From positions 310,001 through 374,000 of the forward strand of contig JAURFE010000002.1 in assembly GCA_030827135.1 (NCBI GenBank): a stretch of DNA of 64,000 nucleotides. Reading direction: 5' to 3'. Position numbers and translations under genes: made by a program. Shown piece after piece: positions 25,344 to 32,247 of this stretch. The stretch comes from Vicinamibacterales bacterium (GTDB lineage: Bacteria; Acidobacteriota; Vicinamibacteria; Vicinamibacterales; SCN-69-37). The notes beneath the pieces were generated by a model. That model was not told the origin of the DNA, searched no databases, and saw nothing but the letters and a program-made list of their open reading frames with translations. How positions within the stretch are numbered: the first letter of the stretch is position 1; each line of letters begins with the position of its first letter.

Positions 25344-26133
25344 GTCCCAACGTTCCTTCCTCGCGCGCGTACCGGATGGCACGCGCCAACACCCACAGAC
25401 CGAGCGGCACACCAACCAGCGCCCACCCGCCCAACATCATCAGCGACGGCCACACGGCGTCGACGCCCGCGCCGTCGAGCATCGTGGCACGCAGTCCATT
25501 CAACGCGTGGGTGGAGGGGAACCACGGTGACAGCCGCGCAAGCACCGGGGGCAGACTGCTGGTCGGGTACAACACACCGGCGAGCAACATGTTGGCCGAG
25601 GCAAAGGCCCAGATGATGGGATCCCCGCGTTTGAAGACCACCGCGAACGCGGCCGCGACAAATCCGAAGCCGGCCATCGCGAGCGCGGCGCCGCCAAAGA
25701 CCAGCGCCGTGGCCATCAGGCTGCCGGGCGTCACGCCGGCCAGCGGCGCGCCGAGCAGGAACGCCACACCCATCCACACCACGAGATCCAGCGCCGCGCG
25801 AAGCATGGGGTAGAGGGACGATAGCACCACCGTCACGAGCGGTGAGGTGGGCGTCGCCATCACGGCCTTGATCACACCGACGGCCTGGACGCCGCGGACC
25901 ACCTGCGAAAAACAGATGAGCGCGGTCATCAGCGCGCCGTTTGCCGCAACGCCCACCAGCAGAAACCCCAGCGGGGTGTAGCCATCGAGGGCGCGATCCT
26001 CAAACAGTCCCGCCAGAACGCCATACACAATCAGCATCAGCACACCATCGATCGCATCGAAGGCGAACACCAGCCGGTAGCTGAGATCGATCCGCACATC
26101 TTTCCGGAGACAAGCCCACGCTTTGGCAATCAC
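25336..26133 (-). CDS. ABC-2 type transporter permease
   Basis: A 265-aa membrane protein with about six helices (VLMLIVYGVLAGLF; FLLVGVAANGALMTALICF; VVWMGVAFLLGAPLAG; TALVFGGAALAMAGFGFVAA; IIWAFASANMLLAGVLY; WALVGVPLGLWVLA). It belongs to the ABC-2 exporter class of drug and natural-product pumps and has no peptidase domain. The start overlaps the ATPase stop by four bases. With the ATPase it is the likely exporter of the lasso-type peptide. Confidence 0.88.
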   Translation of the reverse strand: MIAKAWACLRKDVRIDLSYRLVFAFDAIDGVLMLIVYGVLAGLFEDRALDGYTPLGFLLVGVAANGALMTALICFSQVVRGVQAVGVIKAVMATPTSPLVTVVLSSLYPMLRAALDLVVWMGVAFLLGAPLAGVTPGSLMATALVFGGAALAMAGFGFVAAAFAVVFKRGDPIIWAFASANMLLAGVLYPTSSLPPVLARLSPWFPSTHALNGLRATMLDGAGVDAVWPSLMMLGGWALVGVPLGLWVLARAIRYAREEGTLGHV

Positions 26134-26897
26134 GACGGGGCTCCGTCACTGGTGGCCGCGCCGTACGCCGCGGTCAACGCGCCGCGTTCGCCGCGCAGAT
26201 CGGCCGTGGCGCAATTGAGCGACACGCGGCCGCGATGCAGCACGACCACCTGATCACACAGGGTCTGCGCTTCGTCGAGGTCGTGGGTGGAAATCAGCAT
26301 CGTCGCCCCACGCTCGCGCGCCCAGCGCCGCAGCGCGGTCTGCGTCAACGCACGGGCCTGCGGATCAAGCCCCCGGGTCGGTTCATCGAGGAGCCAGAGC
26401 CGCGCGCGTGCCATCGCTGCGCGGGCGAGCCCGAGCCGCTGGCGCATGCCATCCGAATAGGTATCGACACGCCGGTCCAACGCATCCGCGATCGCCAATT
26501 CCTCCGCGGCCTCAGCACCACGTTCGCGCCACTGCGCCCGCGGGATGTCGTACAGCGCGGCAAAAAATTCGAGGTTCTGTCTGCCCGTCAGCCTGGGGAA
26601 AAATGCCGAGCCCCCCGCCGGTGCGTACGCCATCAGGCGGCGCACCGCCGACGGGCTGGACACGACGTCCTGACCGAACACCAACGCGTGGCCGCCCTGC
26701 GGGATCAGCAGCGTGGCCAGGATTTCAAGGAGGGTCGTTTTGCCGGCGCCGTTGTGGCCGAGCACGCCGCACAAAGTGCCGGCAGGCACGACAAACGAGA
26801 CGGCATCCAGCGCGACAACAGGCGGGGGACCGGTAAACCGTCGAACGCGATAACGCCGCGTCACCGCGTCTAGCGTGAGGGCCGGACCTACAAGCAC
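26130..26897 (-). CDS. ABC transporter ATP-binding protein
   Basis: A 255-aa ABC ATPase: Walker A GHNGAGKTTLLE, signature YSDGMRQRLGLARAAM, Walker B LWLLDEPTRGLDP and the H-loop STHDLDEA. It has no fused membrane or C39 peptidase domain. The start is GTG at 26897, inside the last codons of the lasso precursor gene (10-base overlap), so translation of exporter and precursor is probably coupled. Confidence 0.92.
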   Translation of the reverse strand: MLVGPALTLDAVTRRYRVRRFTGPPPVVALDAVSFVVPAGTLCGVLGHNGAGKTTLLEILATLLIPQGGHALVFGQDVVSSPSAVRRLMAYAPAGGSAFFPRLTGRQNLEFFAALYDIPRAQWRERGAEAAEELAIADALDRRVDTYSDGMRQRLGLARAAMARARLWLLDEPTRGLDPQARALTQTALRRWARERGATMLISTHDLDEAQTLCDQVVVLHRGRVSLNCATADLRGERGALTAAYGAATSDGAPS

Positions 26898-27058
26898 ATG
26901 CCGGTTTGACGCCTGGTGGTGCCCTCAGCCGAGGTGCCGCTGGTACCCTGCGTGAGCTTGCCGATGTGGCCGTACTCCAACAGGCGCGGCGCCGTCCACG
27001 GCTGACGCGCGGGCCTGGGGGTCGTTCCGTCAACCTTGGTCGAAGGATGCTCTGCCAT
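26888..27058 (-). CDS. Lasso-peptide-type RiPP precursor (leader plus 19-residue core)
   Basis: A 56-aa peptide nested between the kinase and ABC ATPase genes, overlapping them by 29 and 10 bases. The leader fits the lasso recognition consensus YxxPxLxxxGxxxxxTx exactly in spacing, with W for Y: W21, P24, L26, G30, and T36 at the penultimate leader position. Cleavage after Q37 would release core GTSGTSAEGTTRRQTGMCL: Gly at position 1 and Glu at 8, predicting an 8-residue macrolactam and an 11-residue loop/tail with two Arg and one Cys. An in-frame TAG four codons upstream fixes ATG 27058 as the start. No strong ribosome-binding site is seen, consistent with coupling to the kinase gene. The ring and cleavage site are inferred. 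Confidence 0.82.
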   Translation of the reverse strand: MAEHPSTKVDGTTPRPARQPWTAPRLLEYGHIGKLTQGTSGTSAEGTTRRQTGMCL

Positions 27059-28025
27059 GCTTCGATACTATGCCCGGTTCGGCGGCTGGCCGCAACGCCG
27101 ACCCGCGCAGCACCCGTTCGGCGACATCCAGCGCCCGCCGGTCGGCGCACGGCTGGTCGATGCGGGCCACCGACACGCCCGCCGCCAGATCCGCGACGAG
27201 ATGAAATAACCGCACGGCGTCCGAGCGGTCACGTACGTCGAGCCTGAAGACCTGCGAAAACAGCTCGACCGCCGCCGGCCGCCGCGGCTGGGTGTCGGAG
27301 GCCAGCAGGAGGATGCGCGTCAGGGGACGGGCACCATCGGCGAACCGCCACCCGCCGGTGTGGGGCACCACGCGCCGCTTTTCGGAATAGTGCGCGACGA
27401 CGGCGGCGTCGGCCGGGTCCCACCCGACATGATCCATGGCGGACTCCCACAAGCGAACGGCCGGATAACTGGGAATCGCGCGCCACCCGCCGGACTCCGG
27501 GTACACCACGAGGCTGTCGTCGGCCATCACCTCGGCGCCAAGCCGCGCGCAGGCCGCCACCAGGGTGGACTTGCCCGCTCCCGTGGGTCCGACAAATGCC
27601 ACCACCGCGCCATCGGTCGCCACGGCGCCCGCGTGCAACACCAATGGGCGGAGACGGCTCAGCACCAGCGGCAGCACCTGATTCAGCAGGAGGTGCCGGG
27701 CGGTGACCATCGGCGCGCGGGGCCGCACCTGGGCGTCGATGCGGCGCCCGTCGCGGGCGATGACAAACGTCCCCGTCTCCGGGAACTCCACGACATATCC
27801 TTCGGCTGTCTCACCGAAGCGCGCCCACACGTCATCGTCGCCCCACTGGTGAAACCACTCGGCACCAACGGACGCCGCCCGCGGTGTCCAGTCGACTCGA
27901 ACGATGTCCGCGCGTGCCTCGGCGGGGGCGCGCGCCGGCACCAGCTCCGGCAGGGGACGTGACGACAGGAGATGGAGGTCCGCGAAGGTGTACGCGTGTT
28001 CGCGGGAGTTACCGGTCGTCGGCAC
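27030..28025 (-). CDS. HPr-kinase-like protein of the lasso operon
   Basis: A protein related to HprK-type Ser kinases. From GTG 28025 it has 331 aa: an N-terminal alpha/beta region, then H131 in LVLHAGAV, Walker A GPTGAGKST (146-154) and the acidic pair DD (169-170) in MADDSLVV. HprK-like kinases occur in some lasso clusters (paeninodin type), where they phosphorylate the peptide, and also in polysaccharide clusters. The longer open frame upstream (to 28289) is a shadow of the methyltransferase gene. It overlaps the methyltransferase end by 17 bases and the precursor start by 29. Confidence 0.82.
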   Translation of the reverse strand: MPTTGNSREHAYTFADLHLLSSRPLPELVPARAPAEARADIVRVDWTPRAASVGAEWFHQWGDDDVWARFGETAEGYVVEFPETGTFVIARDGRRIDAQVRPRAPMVTARHLLLNQVLPLVLSRLRPLVLHAGAVATDGAVVAFVGPTGAGKSTLVAACARLGAEVMADDSLVVYPESGGWRAIPSYPAVRLWESAMDHVGWDPADAAVVAHYSEKRRVVPHTGGWRFADGARPLTRILLLASDTQPRRPAAVELFSQVFRLDVRDRSDAVRLFHLVADLAAGVSVARIDQPCADRRALDVAERVLRGSALRPAAEPGIVSKHGRASFDQG

Positions 28026-29157
28026 GGCCGTACCTGGTGACCACTTCGGCGACGAAAATCGCGGCGGCGTCAGGCGACACGAAGAGATCCGGGTGGCGCA
28101 CCGCCGTTTCCTGTTCGATCTCCGCCAGGGTGTGCATGCCGTCGCACAACTGGAGAATCGTCGCGCGCGCATCCGCCCACGGCGACAGTCGCGGCCGTCG
28201 CTGGGGATTGGTCTGCTCAAGCATCTCAGGCAGGATGAGCATGCCGGCCAATGTAGACTGCCGCGAACGGCGCAGCACCTGGTCGCCACGGCGCACCGTC
28301 AGTTGCCACGCCACGATTGAATCGACCGGGCGCACCAGCACCGTGCAGGCAACCGTGTCCCCCGGCTCAACGGCCACCGGGTGGTCGAGCGGGAGGAAGG
28401 CCTGACGGCGCCCGATCTGGTCTGGGGCGCCTGGCGCGTTGGTCATCGTCACGCCCTCAGCCATGTCGGCGACGAACCAGCCGCCGAGGCCCGACAACAG
28501 GCCGGCGCGCGTCACCGTGAATGTCGCGGTGCCGCGACAGGACTCGCTGGCCGGGTCGCCGAAGCGCATCGACAACAGCGGCGTCCCCTCGGCCAGGCAC
28601 TGCGAGGGATTCAGGTGCGCCGGGTACCCCGTATTGACCGCGCCCTGTCGGACGATTGAGACGTCAAACCCGGCAGGCTTCGTATTCCAGAACTCGACCC
28701 ACGCCGTCATCTCCGGCGCCTCGATGGGTGCCATCCAGGTGGCGACGCTTCGAGGAAGAAGCCGGCCGCCCGGCTTGAGCATGCGGCGCGAGGCGTCGGC
28801 GAAGAACTCAACGACGCCCGCTTCAAACCCGAGCCGCCCCATCTGATCGGACACGATCACATCGGCGCGTTCGGGAAGGTCCGCCCGCGTCGAGTACGCG
28901 TGCACGTGCACAATGCGATCCGCCAGTCCATTGGCGGCGGCAATCTGGCGCGCGATGCCGATCATGCCGCCGTCGTCAATCGCATAGACGCGTGAGGCCC
29001 CGGCGCGGCACGCGAACAGCCCGAGAATCCCGGTGCCACACCCGAGGTCGACGACCACATCGCCCGGCGTCACCACACGCGCGATCGCCTGTTCAAACGC
29101 GGCGAGGCGATGAGGATCCGCGAGGTATTGTCGGTGTTCGTCAAACTGCAGGGACAT
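28009..29157 (-). CDS. PRMT-like methyltransferase fused to a C-terminal PqqD-type domain
   Basis: A 382-aa two-domain protein. The N-terminal part is a class I methyltransferase of protein-arginine type: VVVDLGCGTGILGLFACRAG (motif I, residues 35-54), VYAIDD and SDQMGRLGFE (104-113), which aligns with the double-E loop of PRMTs, the first Glu being Asp; a beta-sandwich-like region follows. Residues about 318-382 (LSPWADARATILQLCDGMHTLAEIEQE...) form a PqqD-like winged-helix fold, which as an RRE could dock a precursor peptide. Start ATG 29157 overlaps the cyclase end by 17 bases. Arginine in the precursor core (positions 12-13) is a plausible target, by inference. Confidence 0.8.
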   Translation of the reverse strand: MSLQFDEHRQYLADPHRLAAFEQAIARVVTPGDVVVDLGCGTGILGLFACRAGASRVYAIDDGGMIGIARQIAAANGLADRIVHVHAYSTRADLPERADVIVSDQMGRLGFEAGVVEFFADASRRMLKPGGRLLPRSVATWMAPIEAPEMTAWVEFWNTKPAGFDVSIVRQGAVNTGYPAHLNPSQCLAEGTPLLSMRFGDPASESCRGTATFTVTRAGLLSGLGGWFVADMAEGVTMTNAPGAPDQIGRRQAFLPLDHPVAVEPGDTVACTVLVRPVDSIVAWQLTVRRGDQVLRRSRQSTLAGMLILPEMLEQTNPQRRPRLSPWADARATILQLCDGMHTLAEIEQETAVRHPDLFVSPDAAAIFVAEVVTRYGRADDR

Positions 29158-31003
29158 CGCTGTGTCGAGATGATAGCGCACGCACCGAGGCCTCTGCGGC
29201 GAGGATCTGCCAGAGCATCTGCACCTCGGGATCGTGGCGGTCATCACCCGCGGCGATCCGCTGCCGGATGCGTTGCCATGCCGCGCGCGCATAGGCAAGA
29301 TCGACCCAGCCGCGTGCCACCACCTCCATCGGGCGGCTGAGCGTGCCGTCCGGATCAGCCGCGCACAGGCCATCACGCGTAAGGCGCGCGAAGTCGGCTT
29401 TGTCCACACGCGTCGCGACGGCCGGCGGCAGGTGGGCGTCGAAGGCGCGACGCAGCAGATACCGCGGCTGGCGATGCCGGAAGCGGAGATCATCGGGCAA
29501 CGTGATGAGAAATTCCACCAGACGCCGATCCAGGAACGGCTGGCGCATGTCGAGTCCGGCATTCCGGCCTGCGCGCAGCAACGCGTCGTGGAGATGCGAG
29601 GAGTCGCCGGACCAGAGATGCACCAGCGACGCCCGGACGACGGCGGACCGCCGCTTCGGCACGCGACAGAACCCTCCTTTCATGCGATCGGGCAGGCCCG
29701 TCCGCGTGATGAAGCCGGCCTGCAACCACGGCACCCGCAACGCGGGCCTGCTGGCGCGCACGGCGCGCGTCACCATCTCGGGCACAAACGGCGCGACCGC
29801 CGCGCGCAGCGCGCCGATCCGGCTGATGTCCCACATGGCGCGGTAGTCGCGGAGGTAGAACGCCGCAGACAGGACCCGGCCCTGGCGCAACAAATCGGCC
29901 GCCCGGAATACGCTCCCCGACAGGTAATCATCGCCGCCAACGCCGGTCAACATGACGCGATGCCCCTGCGTGTACGCGCGCCGCAGCAGCGGCGCAAACA
30001 GGACCTCGCCGGTGGCCAGTTCCGGCAGATCGCCGTGGTCGAGCGCCGGCTGAAACACGGCCGGACCTGTGGCTCCGGGCGCCTGATACCGGACCGGTGT
30101 CCCGCGACACCGATGGCGGGCCACCACGGCGTCAATGAACGGCGACTCGTCGGCCTCCGGGCGATCCGGAAACGTCAGCGAGTACGTGGCCGGCGGCAAG
30201 ACGCCGAGGGCATGCGCCACACCGACGATCGACGACGAATCGAGGCCGCCACTGAGCTGGAAGGCCGCCGGGGAGTCGGCTGGCAGGCGTGCGGCCACCG
30301 CCGTCGTGAACAATGCCCGCAATTGATCGACGGCATCGCCTTCCGCAATCGGCCGCTCGTCGTCGGGGTCGAAGGTCCAGTAGGGCGTGACACGCGCCAC
30401 ACCACGGACCAGTTCCAGCTGGGACCCCTGCGGCACGCGGAAGGCACCGACGATCGGCGTTTCGGTGAGTGACACCGGCGCGTCCGCGAGGTACTCGGCA
30501 AAGTACCCCTCGTTCAGCGTGGCCGGCAGCCACCCTGTGGCACACAGTCCGGCGAGCGTCGAGGCCCAGCAGAACACGTCCGGTGTCGCGGCGTAGTAGA
30601 GGGGGCGCATCCCCATCGCGTCGCGCGCCAGGACCAATCGACGGTCGGACGGAAACCAGGCCGCGAAGGCAAAGTCTCCCAGACAGGCGCGAATACCATC
30701 CGCGCCCCGCGCGACGGCCGCCGCCAGGAGCGTGGCCCGCGCACTGCCGGCGCTCACCCCCATCTGTGCCGCAAGTTCGGTTGGATGATCGAGACGCCCC
30801 GACCACGTCAGCCGGACGGGTCCGGCATCCGCGCCAACAGCAAGATCATCCGGGACCAGGCCCAGGACGGCCGGTCCGGATTCGATGATGCGGGGGGGAT
30901 GTCGCGGGACGTTGACCGACGGCTGCAGCGCCGCCACCATGCGACGAACGACCGCCGTGTCGTGGCGGCCGTCACCCGACTGCCGCACCAGCCCAGCGAT
31001 CAC
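29141..31003 (-). CDS. Asparagine-synthetase-like lasso cyclase
   Basis: A 620-aa member of the asparagine synthetase family. The protein starts MIAGLVRQ, so the Cys2 nucleophile of glutamine-hydrolysing enzymes is missing, although the N-terminal Ntn-like fold remains (GDFAFAAW; LARDAMGMRPLYY). The synthetase domain has the PP-loop SGGLDSSS (251-258) and LTGVGGDDYLSGS. In lasso biosynthesis the homologous C protein adenylates the ring Asp/Glu and closes the macrolactam. It lies two bases after the PqqD gene, with the precursor in the same operon. A role in small-molecule amide formation is the alternative. Confidence 0.85.
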   Translation of the reverse strand: MIAGLVRQSGDGRHDTAVVRRMVAALQPSVNVPRHPPRIIESGPAVLGLVPDDLAVGADAGPVRLTWSGRLDHPTELAAQMGVSAGSARATLLAAAVARGADGIRACLGDFAFAAWFPSDRRLVLARDAMGMRPLYYAATPDVFCWASTLAGLCATGWLPATLNEGYFAEYLADAPVSLTETPIVGAFRVPQGSQLELVRGVARVTPYWTFDPDDERPIAEGDAVDQLRALFTTAVAARLPADSPAAFQLSGGLDSSSIVGVAHALGVLPPATYSLTFPDRPEADESPFIDAVVARHRCRGTPVRYQAPGATGPAVFQPALDHGDLPELATGEVLFAPLLRRAYTQGHRVMLTGVGGDDYLSGSVFRAADLLRQGRVLSAAFYLRDYRAMWDISRIGALRAAVAPFVPEMVTRAVRASRPALRVPWLQAGFITRTGLPDRMKGGFCRVPKRRSAVVRASLVHLWSGDSSHLHDALLRAGRNAGLDMRQPFLDRRLVEFLITLPDDLRFRHRQPRYLLRRAFDAHLPPAVATRVDKADFARLTRDGLCAADPDGTLSRPMEVVARGWVDLAYARAAWQRIRQRIAAGDDRHDPEVQMLWQILAAEASVRALSSRHSDVPAV

Positions 31004-31005
31004 AA

Positions 31006-31293
31006 CTACGACGTCACAATCACGGCAAGGCCGGTGTCGATCAACTGCGTGAACAGCGCGGCAAGGTCCCGGTCAATCTGATCTCCAGGGGCGTCGTACT
31101 CCGTGACGAGACTGTCCCGCAGCGTCCCCAGGCTGGTGCCCTCCGCCGGCACGAGCGCCCAGACCCGGGATCCAACAGGGTCCAGGCTGTAATACAGTCC
31201 CGACGTCACGTTCAGCAGGACCACCTCGCCGTCAACGAGGCGCCAGACCACGTCCGGGTGGGGTGCTACGCGGGTCTCTGATTCCACGGGCAT
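31006..31293 (-). CDS. PqqD-family peptide chaperone (RiPP recognition element)
   Basis: A 95-aa PqqD-type protein: VAPHPDVVWRLVDGEVVLLNVTSGLYYSLDPVGSRVWAL, then a helical part (DSLVTEYDAPGDQIDRDLAALFTQLIDTGLA). Such stand-alone RREs (lasso B1/E proteins) bind the leader and deliver it to the peptidase and cyclase. It is the first gene of the operon, 54 bases downstream of a near-consensus promoter -10 box. Confidence 0.92.
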   Translation of the reverse strand: MPVESETRVAPHPDVVWRLVDGEVVLLNVTSGLYYSLDPVGSRVWALVPAEGTSLGTLRDSLVTEYDAPGDQIDRDLAALFTQLIDTGLAVIVTS

Positions 31294-31346
31294 AGGTATT
31301 AGGGCGCTGTCGCAGATGCACGCACTGGCCGAGAAGTTGCAAAAGT

Positions 31347-31375
31347 ATTGTAGGAGCCGGTCAGGGGAGCGTCAA
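31347..31375 (-). promoter_or_regulatory. Sigma-70-like promoter of the lasso operon
   Basis: Read on the minus strand: -35 TTGACG (31375-31370), 17-bp spacer, -10 TACAAT (31352-31347), 5 of 6 matches to consensus in each box. The PqqD ATG at 31293 is 54 bases downstream of the -10 box. Confidence 0.7.
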
Positions 31376-31400
31376 CTTTCGCGGGGGGAATGCACCTCAG

Positions 31401-31423
31401 AAGTCATTAATAAATAATGACTT
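31401..31423. promoter_or_regulatory. Perfect AT-rich inverted repeat between divergent operons
   Basis: AAGTCATTA, ATAAA, TAATGACTT: a perfect 9-bp inverted repeat, strikingly AT-rich for this genome, 26 bases upstream of the lasso-operon -35 box and about 85 bases before the plus-strand -35 candidate. It could be an operator for one or both divergent operons, or a hairpin. Confidence 0.5.
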
Positions 31424-31507
31424 ATGTCCAGACAATCCCACGAAGTTTGGTCTCGAAATCGCGCGGCGCCGTGGCGCAGGTTATTCAAAATCCGGTGATT
31501 TCCCCTG

Positions 31508-31536
31508 TTGCCGTACGGATAGAGTGTAGATAAAAC
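31508..31536 (+). promoter_or_regulatory. Weak promoter candidate for the plus-strand exopolysaccharide block
   Basis: TTGCCG (31508-31513), 17-bp spacer, TAAAAC (31531-31536), 16 bases before the ATG at 31553, which would give a very short leader. The ribosome-binding site AGGTAG lies at about 31540-31545. Tentative. Confidence 0.3.
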
Positions 31537-31552
31537 TGTAGGTAGTAAATAT

Positions 31553-32221
31553 ATGACTATAAGCGACACGAAGCTCAGGAAAGCCCTCATCGCCGCGATG
31601 TTGTGCGTGCTCCTGGTGCCGACCGCGCTCAGCGCACAAGCCCAGGCGCCCGCCACGACCGCTGGCCGGCAGGCTGTGCAGCAGCTTCGGGTCCTGCCGA
31701 CCGGTCCGATGACCGCGACCAGCAAGGCAGCCGCGTCGATTCGGGCCGCACGCGCCGCGCAGTTGGATGCGGCGCGGGGCGCGGCCACTGGTGCCGCCGC
31801 ATCGGCTCGCAGCACATCGGTCGTGGGATATCTGTGGACGGCCAACAACTCCGTCGTGACCGATGCCACCGTGCAGCTGCGCAACACGGTCACGGGCCAG
31901 ATCGAAATGTTCACGCAGACGAACTCCCTTGGGGAGTTCACGTTCAACAACGTGGTCGGCGGCTCCTACGTCATCGAGTACGCCTCTGAGCAGGCCGGCA
32001 GCCTGCTGGCGCTGGGGCATCCGTTTACCGTGGCCCCGGGCCAGACGCTCGCCACCTTTGTGCGGATGTCGAATGCGCTGCCGATCATCATTCCGGACTT
32101 CGCCCGCAACGTGGCGGCCGCGGCCCTGCAGGCGGCAGCCAGCAGCGGCGTGACTACGGTCCTCACGCCGCTTTCGCCCGTCGTGGATCCGCCACCACCA
32201 CCCGCGAGCCCCATCCGGTAA
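31553..32221 (+). CDS. Secreted protein with carboxypeptidase-regulatory-like domain
   Basis: A 222-aa exported protein. Residues about 8-29 are a signal peptide (KALIAAMLCVLLVPTALSAQAQA). An Ala-rich helical segment follows, then a beta-sandwich like a carboxypeptidase regulatory domain (VVGYLWTANNSVVTDATVQLRN ... GEFTFNNVVGGSYVIEY), an Ala-rich stretch and a proline-rich tail (VVDPPPPPASPIR). It is the first gene of the plus-strand exopolysaccharide block, so a role in surface-polymer attachment or envelope structure is possible but not shown. Confidence 0.75.
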   Translation: MTISDTKLRKALIAAMLCVLLVPTALSAQAQAPATTAGRQAVQQLRVLPTGPMTATSKAAASIRAARAAQLDAARGAATGAAASARSTSVVGYLWTANNSVVTDATVQLRNTVTGQIEMFTQTNSLGEFTFNNVVGGSYVIEYASEQAGSLLALGHPFTVAPGQTLATFVRMSNALPIIIPDFARNVAAAALQAAASSGVTTVLTPLSPVVDPPPPPASPIR

Positions 32222-32247
32222 CGCTTCAGGGCTGGACACAGACTCCA

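Noticed and set aside
29158-29562. N-terminal extension of the PRMT-PqqD protein
   Set aside because: The 134 extra codons lie over the conserved end of the cyclase and are Arg/Cys-rich without fold signature; ATG 29157 starts the methyltransferase.
31372-31950. Minus-strand frame crossing the divergent intergenic region, considered as a second RiPP precursor or extra gene
   Set aside because: It overlaps the palindrome, promoter and the secreted-protein gene, has no ribosome-binding site and no lasso-type leader.
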